Notes: generated by a model from the sequence alone, not told the origin. A DNA stretch of 64,000 bases from Riptortus pedestris (GCA_019009955.1 CM032233.1:82348501-82412500), one strand, 5' to 3'. Shown: positions 11,081-23,254, counted from the stretch's first letter. Numbers and translations: made by a program.

Positions 11081-11962
11081 GTCCGTCGCTCAGAGGCTGC
11101 ATAAACTAATCAGATTTCCCTCGTGAAGTTTAATAATAGATAAATCTACATACTATTAACTCAACACCATCGTGAACGTTAAGTGAATAAATACCAACGG
11201 TAATAAGAAATCTTTCCCCTCCCGGTGGGAAGCGTATCAAATGTAAAGAAACATGTCTGCTAACAGCTCATGGAAAAGAAAAACAATAATTTAAACGTAT
11301 CAGAATATAACAGAATTGAAAACTATGAACTATATCTAGTAATGTATTTTATAATGAATCAGAAAAAAATTTATCTCAAGCAGTCAAATTTTAGTTGTCC
11401 AAGAATTTAAGAGGGGGGTGGTCACAAGAACATAATTGCTTGTGACTCGTATAATAAAGGACTCTGGAAAACAATGTTAGGTATTTAATACTCGAATAAT
11501 GTGGTTTATTATATAACAGAGTATTGTTTATGTAACACGAGTAGAAGTGGGGGTTTACTGAAGGCGGAAAAATACAAATATCTCGGTTAATTTTCAAGAT
11601 AGAGAATAAACGTATATAACAATATGTATAGTACATTTCATTGTCAATAACATTTTTTATGAACTTTTTCAATACGACTTATAGTAACGGATATATTTCA
11701 ACTTTTCAAAATTCTCTGCCTATAAACACCCCTCCCACTGGTCCGATTTCAGCCGTTAACGAATTTGATCTTTCTTTTTGCATAAAACGATTAAATATCG
11801 AGTTTGGTAACGATCAAACCAAAATTACGTGTGTGTGTAATTTTGAACGGACCTCATTTTCGACATCTCCTAGGTAGGATCGATGGACATTTGAAGAAAT
11901 GTTTGGAAAATCGCGTCATGAGTACGACCTCAATAGCTTATTTCCCTTAAGGGAAATCTGCT
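11081..11962 (-). mobile_element. Helentron-like element, near full length, reverse
   Basis: Begins GTCCGTCGCTCAGAGGCTGC, continues CTAATCAGATTTCCCTCGTG, and ends CCCTTAAGGGAAATCTGCT. Interior blocks are in the family order. In place of the TA tract it has a short GTGTGTGTG at 11829. This copy sets the range for full length at about 880 bp. Confidence 0.8.
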
Positions 11963-12321
11963 TATATATATATAAATATGTGAATAGTAAAGTGCAATAT
12001 TGGAAGCAATAAGAATCGTCAACTGACTCAGCTATAGATATTGGCAATACTAATACCCCCCCCCCCTCACACCATACCCTGTCTTTCCCAACTACTCACC
12101 ATTTCACATCTCTCTTCCTTCACGTCCTCATTCTCAAGTTTAAAATGAAACCTTAATTTATTTAACGCGTTACTGGTTTTATTCATATTTTTGTTGAACC
12201 ACAAAATTTGAAATCTGCTAAAGAAGTACTATTGCGAATTACATATTGCTATAGAGAATGTCTCAATAAAAGAAACATTGCTTCTGTAACGATATAATTT
12301 ACTTTTCCCTTGGATTACTTG

Positions 12322-12400
12322 CAACAAGAGCGATGCTTGGCAAACCAAAATATAACTGAATCGATGGTCTCTTCAACACTTCTCTATGTCTCAGCAATAG
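12322..12400 (+). pseudogene. Non-LTR retrotransposon RT fragment (short duplicate)
   Basis: GCGATGCTTGGCAAACCAAA and TCTCTTCAACACTTCTCTATG match 13087-13158, the longer reverse-transcriptase relic downstream, with small differences. It stops at AGCAATAG, where Helentron sequence takes over. This is a second copy of the same retrotransposon segment, only about 80 bp long. Confidence 0.65.
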
Positions 12401-12401
12401 T

Positions 12402-12596
12402 TTTTCTTTCTTTCCATTGAGTAGTGGGCTCAACTGTTACATTTCAGGCTCTTCCCGTCGGGAGGCTTATTATTATCGTTTATATTTATTCCCTTAACAT
12501 TGACGTTGGTATTATGTTACCATTATTTAGATTTGTCTATTGTTAAACTTCTCGAGGGAAATTTTCTTAATTTACGAAGCCCCTGCGTGACGGACT
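12402..12596 (+). mobile_element. Helentron-like 3' end fragment
   Basis: TTTTTCTTTCTTTCC, TCCCGTCGGGAGG and TTGTTAAACTTCTCGAGGG lead into the 3' terminal GAAGCCCCTGCGTGACGGAC before a T-run. The 5' two thirds are absent. It abuts the short RT relic at 12322-12400. Confidence 0.7.
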
Positions 12597-12647
12597 TTTT
12601 TGAATTATCAGAGATGCATATAAACGTATGACCGAAATTAGCAAAAT

Positions 12648-12680
12648 TCCTTCACGCAGAAGTTGCGTAAGCTAAGCAGA
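12648..12680 (-). mobile_element. Very short Helentron-like 3' end
   Basis: Only CACGCAGAAGTTGCGTAAGC and TAAGCAGA remain of a reverse 3' end, 50 bp from a forward 3' end. It may be the far side of a rearranged pair. Confidence 0.45.
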
Positions 12681-12822
12681 CTATAAAATATTACACTTTC
12701 GTTTAGAATTTAGAGTACACTTCTTCAATGATTATTGACGTTTTTACTTCATGCGCATGGTTTGTAATCGGCTGACATGTCCTGCTACTTAGTTAGTATT
12801 TACTCCATTCCTTACTTAGCTA

Positions 12823-13980
12823 GTGGAAGGTCGTACTGATGTGCTGATGAGGCGACAAATGGACGTGAAACAAGCCTTGCAGTGTATAATAAATCATTTG
12901 GCAAAAATGAAGAAATTAAAACCATTATATTATAATAACAAACAACTTGAGTATAGAAAAACCTACACATATTTAGGAGTACCATTCTCATCTTCAGGAA
13001 AATTCAATAAAGCAGTTGAACATTTTATTCAGAGATCTCAGGTTTTCAGGAGCCAAGGTCAGAGAGATTCTTAGAAGAGGCAAGATCGATGCTTGGCAAA
13101 CCAAAATATCACTGTTTGAATCGATGATCTCTTCAACACTTCTCTATGCCGCAGAAATTTGGAGTCCGAAATATTAAGATGCTATTGAGGTAGACTACAT
13201 TTTATAAATATTTATTTTTCTGGCAAAGGTGTTCTCCTGATTATATAGTCATAATCAATCAGAATCAGGTCGTTGCTCGATAGCTATTTCAAGAGATTAG
13301 CTTGTTTTAAAGAAAATAATTAATTTTTGTTTAAAAATATTATCCCTCCCAGAACATCGGTTGCCGGACAGGTGCTTTGAAAAATTGGTTGTTTTGGATA
13401 TTAGGGAGCCAGATGAATTTAACTGGGATACTCAAATTAAAATGTTTGCATCTTCGAATTTTGTATAGGAATATTTTAAAAATCTATCTAACCCTCAAAC
13501 ACTACTTGCTAATAAAAATAACATAATAGTAAAAGCAACAAATAATTTAGTTTGTAGATATTGACCGAGCACTTAACTCAAAATACAGTCCCTTTTATTG
13601 ACTATTCGGTAACTTTTAACATCCGGAACCAGCGAATTAACTTCAATTTAACGTCGCCATAGAAAAGTAAAGAACCACAAGCCAATTATGGCCTGAGTCT
13701 GTAATAGCGAATTCATTAAAATATCCCATACAGGTAAAGCCCATATCTTAAAATCAGATGAAATATGTAAGTGGTGTAAAAAATACATTTATAATAGCCT
13801 GAAGAATGTAATGCTACATTGCCCTACACATGTAAATCACAGAAAACAATATTTACAATCATATATAGTTAAAAACAGGGACGAACTTTCATTGGAATTT
13901 ATGCTAAATATTAACAATATTGAAAAGCTAAATAACATATATTACTTTATTAAGAGTATATTATTGTTAGTTTATTAACC
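12823..13980 (+). pseudogene. Non-LTR retrotransposon RT C-terminal relic
   Basis: The first frame (12823-13074) has an RT thumb-like segment: a TYTYLGVPFSSSGKF stretch, matching the 'YKYLGVTFSPSGSF' region found in jockey/CR1/RTE-type elements, followed by A.EHFIQRSQ. After a frameshift at about 13065, ARKI-type sequence with KIDAWQTKISLFESMISSTL and YAAEIW continues. Stops and shifts follow, then a CKWC...MLHC segment near 13770-13820 resembling the C-terminal cysteine knuckle. The element is 5'-truncated and inactive. Clade is uncertain. Confidence 0.75.
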
Positions 13981-14250
13981 ATTAATTGTTGTTTTGTTTT
14001 TGTTGATTTTCCGGAACTATTATATATTGCTTATGTATTGTTATATATTACTTATATTATAAGAGTATTCGAAATTGTAAATTATTTAAGTAGAATACCC
14101 AACGATACTAACATAAAATGGCCAGACCCCTGGTAACGCCCATGTACATTCCATTACCGAAGCGCGAATGATATTTAAATTAGTTTCCTAATCAACAAAC
14201 CTGAATAATATTCAGGGCCTTGTGAGTGTAAGGTGTGTCCATATAGATGA
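13981..14250 (+). mobile_element. Probable 3' UTR of the RT relic
   Basis: Follows the last decayed coding part. It is T-rich, then AT-rich with GTAGAATACCC near 14091, then a GC-richer patch GGCCAGACCCCTGGTAACG at 14120. The true 3' end is not defined. Confidence 0.35.
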
Positions 14251-14700
14251 AGGCTACTGACCTGTGGGTGAATACTTTTTTATCTGACTCCATGTTTCTT
14301 GCTTTGTGCATTGCTTCATTCCTTACCTGCGTGACAGTCCCTTATCAGAAGGGCTCTTGACATTTGCGTGCACAGAACGAAATGACTGTCAACGTAATTA
14401 GTTTATTCTAATTTTTATCTTTAAAGTGGGAGTACCAAGGAGAATCTGCACAGGTCGATGTGATGAAGCACCGAGCTAGAATTTGGGTGTATGATCAGTA
14501 ATTGTAGGACTGCCTCAGCAGATCTTGAAATCATTTATATTTCTAGTCAGAGAGAAAGCATAACTTTCATGATAAAAGAGGGCAGACACTCTACAATTAA
14601 AAAAACAAATTGACGCAGAAAGTACTTACTTCACAACCATGCAAAAAAAAACTTTCGAAATGAAAATATGGGAGAGAAGTGAGTTCTGGAAAGAGAATTC
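14250..14700. other. No recognised feature
   Basis: Mixed-composition sequence between the RT relic and the compound microsatellite. No terminal repeats or motifs found. Confidence 0.35.
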
Positions 14701-14714
14701 CATGTGTATAAATG

Positions 14715-14732
14715 TGTGTGTGTGTGTGTGTG

Positions 14733-14782
<50 letters not shown>

Positions 14783-14832
14783 CACACAGACACACACGCG
14801 CGCGCGCACACACACGCATATATATATATATA
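14715..14832. repeat. Compound (GT)n-(TA)n-(CA/CG)n-(TA)n microsatellite
   Basis: GT run, long TA run, CA with CGCGCG, then TA again. Frames on both strands here (YIYIYI, HTHTH, VCVCV) are artefacts. Confidence 0.95.
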
Positions 14833-14961
14833 AACAAACATACAAACAAACAAACAAACAGACACCAAAGAAACAAAATGCAGTTATGGTGTCTATGACA
14901 TGTGAAACGAAAAGTTATGGTGAAATTTCGCGAAAAAAATCAATGTACAGACCGTGGTTAC

Positions 14962-14975
<14 letters not shown>
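14832..14975 (-). mobile_element. Helitron-like 5' end only, reverse
   Basis: The ACAAACAAACAAACAGACAC run, AAAATGCAGTTATGGTGTC, GACATGTGAAACGAAAAG and CAATGTACAGACCGTGG are the reverse complement of the Family 2 Helitron 5' end. It lies between two TA tracts. No 3' hairpin is attached, so this is a truncated copy. Confidence 0.75.

Positions 14976-15016
<41 letters not shown>
14968..15016. repeat. (TA)n microsatellite
   Basis: About 50 bp of TA directly at the 5' terminus of the truncated Helitron end. Confidence 0.95.
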
Positions 15017-15020
<4 letters not shown>

Positions 15021-15283
15021 TTACCAAGTATCCCAATCGATGTCCCAGCTCTTATTTCAAATAATAATTGAATGTTATCGTATTCTGAATTTAAGCAAAA
15101 CTCCTGAAGAATATTTTCCTTCCTCTAAATTGTACCTGAAGTAGAACATGCCTATTATATATTTAGTACTAAAAACCTTGTCTTAGTATAACAATTGTAT
15201 TTAATTTACTTTACGTTAAATTTCAAGTAAGGAGTCGGTTCTTCATGAAACTCTGCGTAGATTGAGACCATGGAATAAAAAAC

Positions 15284-16069
15284 GTCCGTCAGGCGCTGAG
15301 TAAACTAAACAGAATTCCCACGTGCTGGCATGACACATTACTGATCTCATCTCGCCATATATTCACAATTTTCTAGTAACAATTCGATGAGTAGATGTGA
15401 GCGGTCCAAAAAATCATAATTGATGCCCCATCGCTCAACGTATTTGCATGTTTCTCACCTAGGAAAGTCCTCTTCACAAAAATATTGGGTATTTAAGATT
15501 GGTAGAAGACGTTTCGTGCTATACTTATTGTTAAAATGTAATAACTAAAAGTCGGGTTCACTGAATGCTGAAAACTAAAAACGGAGAAATCTCTGTTAAT
15601 ATTCAAGATAGAAAGAAAGTGTATAGAGAAATATTCATAGAATATTAAATTGACAATAAAATTGGTTATGTAACATTTTTCGATATTTCGGGTTTTCCGA
15701 TTTTCCGCAGTCCGATTTCAGCTGTTAACGACCTACATATTTAGCTTTACATGAAACACTTATATATAGAGTTTGGTAGTGGGGTTTACTGATGGGAGAA
15801 AACTAAAATATGGAAATGTCTCGGTTTATATTCAATAGAGAAAACATGTATATCAAAACATTTATAAAACGTTACATTTCCAGTAATTGATTCTATACAA
15901 GTTTATTTTTGGGATTATCGTCCTCTATACAGACCCTCCCCCCCTCCCACCTAGTCCAATTTTAGCCGTTAACGAACTTGATCTTCATTTTTACATAAAA
16001 CATTTAAATATTGTGTTTGGTAGCGATCATATGAAAATTGCGATCGCTAGAGCGTTAACAGACATATAT

Positions 16070-16125
<56 letters not shown>

Positions 16126-16260
16126 GATATTTTCGAAATATATGAAATACATCATTTTCGGTATCTTCTGGGTAAGATCGATAGACATTTGAAATTTTTT
16201 TTCGAAAATCCCATCACGAGTACAGCCTCAATATCTGATTTGCCCTAATGGAAATCTGCT
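15284..16260 (-). mobile_element. Composite of two reverse Helentron-like copies
   Basis: From 15284 (GTCCGTCAGGCGCTGAG) the family interior runs to about 15778. There GAGTTTGGTAG jumps back to GTGGGGTTTACTGATGGG, an earlier block, and runs again to the 5' end TGGAAATCTGCT at 16260. So a 3' portion of one copy is joined to a 5' portion of another in the same orientation. CA and TA tracts fill 16069-16121. Confidence 0.7.
16069..16121. repeat. (AC)n-(TA)n microsatellite
   Basis: Compound tract in the Helentron microsatellite slot. Confidence 0.95.
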
Positions 16261-16309
16261 AATAGAAATTATATGATGAGAATATATCAACAGTGTCATT
16301 AAATTAGAG

Positions 16310-16351
16310 CGTGGAAAATCTACTTAGTTTACATAGCCCCTGCTTGACGGA
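16310..16351 (+). mobile_element. Short Helentron-like 3' end
   Basis: GTGGAAAATCTACTTAGTTTAC followed by ATAGCCCCTGCTTGACGGAC. Only the asymmetric inverted repeat and the terminal hairpin are left. Confidence 0.6.
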
Positions 16352-16359
16352 CTGTTTCT

Positions 16360-17150
16360 CTTTTGTTTGCCCATGTTAAAGTCAGGCCTATCATATCCTT
16401 TTCATTTCCTTCGATATTTTGTTTTCCTCTCTGCCTGAGATGTCTCTCTGGTTTTTATATCGATGGGCCTCTTTATTTCGGTCCATTAGTCTCCTATGAT
16501 CCAAGCCTACTTCTTGTTAAAAGATAGCAGAAAATACTACTCGGTTTTTCCTCAGTTCTTTCAAAATATATTTACTACTCTTTTCCCAGACGTCATCAAT
16601 TATTTTTTTACTATGGACACTAAAAAACCATAATTTCATACTATTCCAATTTAGGTAGGTTGAAAAAAAAAATATTAGTACATCCCATCAGAGAGAAGCA
16701 TCAATATGAACACTTGTAATATTAAAGTCATGTTTATAGTCTTTAAAATTTCAAGTGTTCTCCTTGAAATATTGAAGACATTATTTGCAATGTTTACCTG
16801 ATGGTTCTATTTACAAATGAATAAATATTCCTTCTATTTAAAAGTAAATACACCGGTTTAAATTTAGGGTACAAGATCTTTACAACTTTTTATATTTATA
16901 CCTTTTTCTATATTTTAATCCCAACAGTACAACATTAATACTTCCAAACATAAGAAATATAGATCATCTAGCATTTATGGAATACAACCAATGACTCAGA
17001 ACTTAACTAACCTTTCCTTCTAAGCAATCTTATTCATTTCTTCTATGAATTTATTTTAATATATCTCTAAATACATTTCATTTCTTACATTAAACTCTCA
17101 TTACACATTCAAAGCTTATATAATACACCTTTCTAGAAAATTATTTTCAT
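16360..17150. other. No recognised feature
   Basis: AT-rich. No repeat termini or coding motifs found. Confidence 0.4.
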
Positions 17151-17152
17151 CA

Positions 17153-17745
17153 AATTATAAAAATTTCATCAAATGTCCATCGATCCTACCTAGGAGATGG
17201 CGAATATGGGGTCCGTTCAAAATTATATATATATATTTGTCTATTACCGCTCTAGTGGCCGCAATTATTGTTTTATCGTTACCAAACTCTGTATATAAGC
17301 GTTTCAAGCAACACTAAAGATCCAACCAGGGGGAGGTGTGGGTATAGACGGGGAGAATTCAAAAAATCTCCATAACTATACGTCGGATCGAAAAATGGTA
17401 TAGAACTAATCTTATTGCAAACTAAGTGTACTATAAGTAGTGAGATGTACATATATTCTCTATCTTGAATATTAACCGAAATTCATATATTATATTCAGA
17501 TATATTTCAGCAATTGTTTTTCTTTCCCGTGAATAATATTTCTATCCATCTGTTCAGCTCTGAGAGGTTGGCAGACCTGTTTGTTTACAATTCAGACACT
17601 TTCCGTTGGAGGTTATTAAAATTGACTGAAAGATTTCTCATCATTTGTTCACGGTGGTGCTAAGTGCTACCGGTAAGTAGATTTATCCATTGCTGAACTT
17701 CACGAGGGAAATCTTCTTAGTTTGCGCAGCCCCTGCGTGACGGAC
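17153..17745 (+). mobile_element. Helentron-like element, 5'-truncated
   Basis: Starts inside the family at TTTCATCAAATGTCCATCG, has a very short TA run near 17223, carries the GGTTGGCAGACCTGTTTG block and ends with CAGCCCCTGCGTGACGGAC before a T-run. Part of the interior is deleted near 17475-17490. Confidence 0.75.
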
Positions 17746-17764
17746 ATTTTTTATTATGTCAACA

Positions 17765-17806
17765 GGCTCTGAAGATGGAGCTGTTGATCTGAAAGTGCAC
17801 TCAGTC
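17765..17806 (+). ncRNA. Hammerhead-ribozyme-like motif 1
   Basis: GGCT, then core CTGAAGA (17769-17775), a short stem-loop (GGAGC/TGTT/GATCT, four of five pairs counting one G-U), GAAA (17791-17794), stem III AG/CT around TGCA, a C at the expected cleavage position (17802), then AGTC, which pairs with GGCT. This is the order of a type I hammerhead. One extra base sits between CTGAAGA and stem II. AAAATAAA follows at once. Similar motifs are known in Penelope-like retroelements. Catalytic activity is not shown. Confidence 0.5.
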
Positions 17807-17809
17807 AAA

Positions 17810-18595
17810 ATAAACGTATTTTAGAGGAAGGCAGGCCTACTGTAGACATCCAGATTTTTCGTTTCTCTACCAAACAGCTACCCTGGAAGGATGAATGTTA
17901 AGCATTGATTTATTAACTCAGGTAATACTTATTCAGTATTGTAGAATTACAATTTATTGAGCACTGTAGAATGAGTTTGAATCAAATAAGAGATTTGTTT
18001 GGCTTTTATTATAGCTCATGCATAGAATGTAATTGTTGGTTATTGGCCAGGGATTGGATTGTATAGATGCATATTATAGAGGCTAATGTGCCTGGGAGCT
18101 AGTGATGCATAGAGCAATCCAGAACAGGCCATGTTCCAGTCCTCTGCTTAATTATGACAGGAGCTCACACTCGCCCTACCTGCGACCCTCGTTTCATATG
18201 ACCAACCCTAAACAACTGCTCTATTCGACACTGATTCAGATATAATTATAATATTTCCTAGAAAGGTTTTCATCGGAAGCACAAACCCTCAGTTAAAGAT
18301 GGGTCATTTTTATACTTCCTACTATTTTAATTTAGGCAGGGAGAGGCTACTCCTCTAATTGTGATGAAGGGGTGTAGCTTCTGTCAAGAGTGATGGAGGG
18401 AATATTGTATTGTACATTCACATTACCAAATGCATTTAAATACAGACTGTAATATTCTTAATAAAATAAAATAATAACCTGTAGTAACCATTTAATTTAC
18501 AGAGGTCCCTGACACAGACTAAGCGGGTCGGTGCGCTATTCTCATCTTTAATCTGATTTTTTTCACTTTCCAAATACATTCCCTCTTAGCTACTT
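17810..18595. other. No recognised feature
   Basis: The sequence after the hammerhead-like motif may be residual PLE end, but no coding part is visible. Confidence 0.35.
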
Positions 18596-18597
18596 TT

Positions 18598-19437
18598 AGC
18601 AGATTTCCATTAAGAATTTCTCCATTGCTATTGAGGTTGTACCGAAGACAAGATTTAAACCGTTTTAAGAATTTTTCCAAATTTCCAATATCTCCGTCAT
18701 TCGTCGGAGAGGTCGTACTCATGACGCGATTTTCGAAAAATTTCATCAAATGTCCATTGATTCTGCCTAGTAAATGGAAAAAATTGGGTCCGTTCAAAAT
18801 TATATATATTTGTCTGTAACCGCTCTAGCAGTCGCAATATTTTTTTGATCGTCACCAAACTTGTTATACAATCATTTCATATAAAAAGAAAGATCAAGTT
18901 CGTTAACGGCTAAAATCGGGCCTGTAGGAGGGGGGGGGGAGGTTAGAGGGGGGACATTTTTATTACGAAAAATATCTCCATCATTATGAGTCGGATCGAA
19001 AAATTATATAAATACTATAAAACCAATGTTATTTATAGTTGTTTTCTCTATCAAGAATAACTACTGCGATATTTGAATTTTTTAGTTATCAGCCTTTTGT
19101 AAACACCCACTCCTTCTCATGTCATATTAACAATAAGCTGTTATGTCATCAAACACTTTATTTGAAACTTAAAAACCAAACATTGCTTTCAAGAGACCTT
19201 AATTATGCGAGATACATACAAATTAGTATCGTGATTTATTTTATTTATGCCTTACTCGATATTTAACTTTTTCAGCCAACAGTAGAAATCATATTTGTTA
19301 TTGGCTGAAATCGGAAAAGAAATTAGAAGAAATTTTAGTGGGAGGGGAATTCGAAAATTCAAAATATCTCCGTTGTTATGACTCGACTCAAAACAAGTTA
19401 AAGAACCACTCTTGTGTTATACTGTTGATGCTCTACT
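18598..19437 (+). mobile_element. Helentron-like element, 3'-truncated
   Basis: The 5' end AGCAGATTTCCATTAAG at 18598 is followed by partial duplication of the GAGGT(T/C)GTACTCATGACG block (about 18635 and 18710). The family interior follows, with a long G-run at about 18925. It ends near GATGCTCTACTG with no 3' hairpin. Frames on both strands reflect the repeat. Confidence 0.75.
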
Positions 19438-19439
19438 GT

Positions 19440-20065
19440 TGAACCACTGACTGGCACAGCAAGTTTTAGGTTACCTATTAGCATTACATTTTCTTCTGAT
19501 AAAGCGTCATGGGGACGAGATACTTGTAGAGAACAAAAAATGGTTTTAATAATCTTTTAAGGTTTTCCTTTATGACGACCTTCCTCCATCCATTGTTTAT
19601 CTAATTAGATAGTTAGAATGCCATGATTAATTCTTGAAAAGGGATAATTTTTTAATTAATGAGATTGAGGGTTAGAACAATTCAACACATCTGATTCTGA
19701 AAATTGAATGGGCTCCATCTTGGATGATCATAATTTCATGTGAGATGAGTGCTGTATGTTTGAAGAGCGGATCAGAATCATGATGGAAGACAATGCATTC
19801 AATTTCGGAGGACAAACACTGAGGGGACGGCTTGCACACTCAACATAGGCATCTGAACCAATTCCTCTTCCGCCTCACCACCATCCTACTCTAATAGTCT
19901 ATTATGATATCAAAATTTAATCACTAATTCCCTATTTAGCTCAAAATAACATTAAACCGATTTCAATTAGATAACATAAATAATTTGACACCTTTATAAT
20001 TATTAAACTCTTTCGTTTTTAAAATGGTGAACTCCCTATAAATCATTAGTGTGTTATTCCATTTT
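19440..20065. other. No recognised feature
   Basis: Mixed AT-rich sequence. No motif or terminal repeat seen. Confidence 0.35.
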
Positions 20066-20067
20066 TT

Positions 20068-20953
20068 AGCCAATTTCTCTTATGGGAAATTAGCTATTGA
20101 GGTTGTACTCTTGACGCAATTTTTGAAAGATTTCTTCAAATGTCGGAATTTTTGTTTGATCGTTACCAAACGTGATGTATAATCGTTTTATGTAAAAAGA
20201 AATATCAAGTTCGTTAATGGTTGAAATCCGACAAGTAAGAGAGGGGGGGTTAGAGGGGGAAATTTCGAAAGATCTCTGTTACTATACATCGGATCGAAAA
20301 ATTGTATATAACCACTCTTTTTGAAAATATAATTATCTATAAATGTTGTTATATACTTTTTTTCATAATCATGAATATTATCCGAGATATTCTGGGTTTT
20401 ATAGTTTTCGGTTTTCAGTAAACCCTCACTCCTACGCATGTCATATTATTAAAAAGCTGTTATATCATAAACTACTTCGTTCCAAAGTTAAATACCAAGT
20501 ATGGTTTTCATTGAACTTTTAGTTTTTGGGATATATGCATGAGGGTTCTGTTGACCCCCCGCCCCCTTCTTTTGTTCTTGGATTACTAAACTTTGAGTGA
20601 TTGAGATATAAATTATTCTGATTCAATATCAATTACAGCACTAGATATAGTAAATAGTTTTCAAAAAAATTAATATGATATATTCACATGTATTTCATTA
20701 ATTTTTTTCTTTCCGGTCTAGTATATTTCTATCAATCTATTCAGCTCTGAGACGTTGGCTGACCTGTTTGTTTACAATTGAGACGCTTTCCATTACAGAG
20801 ATTATTAACTTGTAAATTGATTGAAAGATTTCACATTACCGTTTGCATTTATTCACTTAATATTCATGGCGGTGTTACCAGTATGTAGATTTATCTATTG
20901 TAAACCTTCGCGTGGGAAATCTCCTTAGTTTACGCAGCCCCTGCGTGACGGAC
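20068..20953 (+). mobile_element. Helentron-like element, near full length
   Basis: 5' end AGCCAATTTCTCTTATGGG after T-run, 3' end ACGCAGCCCCTGCGTGACGGAC before TTTA. About 75 bp are missing around the usual microsatellite: the ATGTCGG at 20141 jumps to AATTTTTGTTTGATCG. So the slot is deleted rather than expanded. Confidence 0.8.
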
Positions 20954-20954
20954 T

Positions 20955-21649
20955 TTATAAAAGTTCTGCTTTGTTGGATGCATACAGCTTTTATTTGGCC
21001 ATTATGGTGGAATTCTCATTAAGTGTGACTTTTGTATTGTTTTTAGATAGTTCAGCAGAGGTGTTCCTTAGAAATTATTCTCCGATTGTGACATAAATAA
21101 ACATTGTAATTTCTCCCATCCCAATATGTTAACAAAACTCCAAGTCCAACCCCCACTCCTGTAATCAAGCCTTTGTTCCAATCGTTTCTTTATATTGTAA
21201 GAAAGTTGTTATAAAGGGTTCACAACATTATATTTTTCATGTTGGTTTTTGTCGGTAGCCTTGATTTTGCATCCATGAATGAGGGTAGATAAAACCATGC
21301 TTCCCCATAAGTTTTTTCTTTCTTTCTTTCCGGTTTAGCATTTGATTTATGGGCCATTTTGTTTTTTTTAAAAACTTCCCTCTGGAATAATATAAAGCAA
21401 ATTCTTTTTTCCTTTTGTTTATTTCTGGTTTTCAATCCCCTTTTCATTTAATGTTCTACTTAGTTTGATTATATTAAAGTCTAATAAGTCCATGCTTCAA
21501 CATTAGCCACTTTTCTTTAATTTCGTTTGAAATTAATCAAACATTGAAAGCTAAGTGTCATTTTTGAACATAAAGAGGCATAGGTTATTTAAAAGGAAAT
21601 TAAACCTTTAAATAGTTACATTTTTTTAGAGGATATTAAGAGTTTTAGA
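20955..21649. other. No recognised feature
   Basis: Includes a minus-strand frame at 21220-21447 rich in K and R. It has no motif and an A/T-driven composition. Confidence 0.35.
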
Positions 21650-21778
21650 AATACCCCCCCCCCCTCCGCTAAACTGCACATCCCACTTTTCCGATTTCAG
21701 CGGTTAACGATATTGATCTTTAGTTTCATATAAAATATTTAAATATCGAGTTTGGTAACGATCAAGCTAAAATTGCGA

Positions 21779-21811
21779 ACACACACACACCCACACACAC
21801 ATATATCTATA

Positions 21812-21857
<46 letters not shown>
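21779..21857. repeat. (CA)n-(TA)n microsatellite, left of Helitron
   Basis: CA repeats then TA repeats between the Helentron interior and the Helitron 5' end. Confidence 0.95.
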
Positions 21858-21859
<2 letters not shown>

Positions 21860-23200
21860 TGTATAATTGTAACGTCTGTCTGTACATTGATTTTTTTCGC
21901 GAATTTTCACGATAAATTTTCGTTTCATAACTGCATTTTTTTTCTTTCGTGTGTGTTTGTTTATTTGTTTGTTTGTTTGTTACCTTTTCACGCAAAAACG
22001 GCTGAACCAAATTTTATGAAACTTGGTATGTATATTACTAGTAACCCAACTTAGGCTTTAGGCTATATTAATATCCTCTGAGACGAACAGGAGTGGGGGT
22101 TATAAGAGAAACCAGAAATTAAAAACAGGGACATTTCGTTTCCTATTGGTTTTTCGGCAAATATGAATATAACAAAAGTTGTTTATTTTGTTATTTAGAG
22201 TAACTTTTGTTATATAAACCTTTTTCGTATACCGAATTATAAACGAGATATACGCTAAACCCTATAAAGGAAGTGAACAATTATATTTGGGACAAAAGAC
22301 CCAACCGAAATAAATAATAACTCGGTATGTGTATTAGCACTAACGCTTTCATTATAACAAGCCATACCAACATTTCTGGGGACGGGCAGGAGTGGGGGTT
22401 GCAAGGGAGGCCTGAATTTAAAAATAGCAGTATTTCGTTTTCTATTATTTTTCGGAAAATATGAACATAAAAAAAGTTGTTTACTTTGTTATTTAGAGTA
22501 ACTTTTGTAATATTAATTTTTGTCTTTTAACAAAGTATAAACGAGATATACACTATAAACTAAAGCTACAGGAGACAACTACAGGAGACAACTATTTCAT
22601 TGGGCGCTAACGATTAAACCGAATTTAAAAAAACTCGTTATGTCAATAAGCATTAATTCATCCATGATTATAAGCTATATTAAAATGTTTAGGTTAGGAC
22701 GGGAGTGGGGGTTATAAGGGAGGCCTGAAATAAAAATTCGCGATATTTCATTGTCTATTTGTATTTCGACAAACATGCACATAACAAAAGTTGTTTACTT
22801 TGTTGTTTAGATTAACTTTTGTTTTAAACATTTCTCCAGGAACAATGTGTGGAGCAAGTAATTTGCGTAGAAATATTGAGATGCTCAACAATTCATTGCA
22901 ATTTGAACTATGAGGTACCTAACCAGGATAAATTAATTCAAATCTATGTTAATATTTAGTCCTTAATAGCTGAAATCTATGCATAATGCACAGGAGACGG
23001 GAAATATGACAATTTGGAGGCCAGTGAAGACTTACATAAAAAATTAATTTTATTATTAACAAATGCCAACAACGGGTATTAACCCTAAACACTGGGACGG
23101 GTAAATGTCAAAATATTGTGCAAAGTAAATCCTTGCCAAAAAAATACCATCACCATTCAGCCTCAAATCAATTCCCGGGCGAAGCCGGGTATCTGAGCTA

Positions 23201-23201
<1 letters not shown>
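21858..23201 (+). mobile_element. Helitron-like element 1 (non-autonomous)
   Basis: The 5' part has ATTGTAACGTCTGTCTGTAC, a GTTT run and AAACTTGGTATGTATATTAC. Three similar modules follow, each with AGGAGTGGGGGTT or close (22093, 22392, 22707). The 3' end has hairpin CCCGGGCGAAGCCGGG, TATCTGAG and CTAG at 23198-23201, followed by T. A terminal hairpin just upstream of CTRR with insertion before T is the Helitron 3' signature. No Rep/helicase coding is seen. Confidence 0.75.

Positions 23202-23250
<49 letters not shown>
23202..23250. repeat. (TA)n microsatellite, right of Helitron
   Basis: About 48 bp of TA directly after CTAG. Confidence 0.95.

Positions 23251-23254
<4 letters not shown>

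Noticed and set aside
12838..12875. CTGATGA followed by GTGAAAC, resembling a hammerhead core
   Set aside because: Stem II would have only about three weak pairs, stems I and III do not pair, and the segment is in-frame RT-like sequence.
14597..15144. Several overlapping frames on both strands rich in Y/I, H/T and C/V
   Set aside because: They are translations of GT, TA and CA microsatellites and have no other content.
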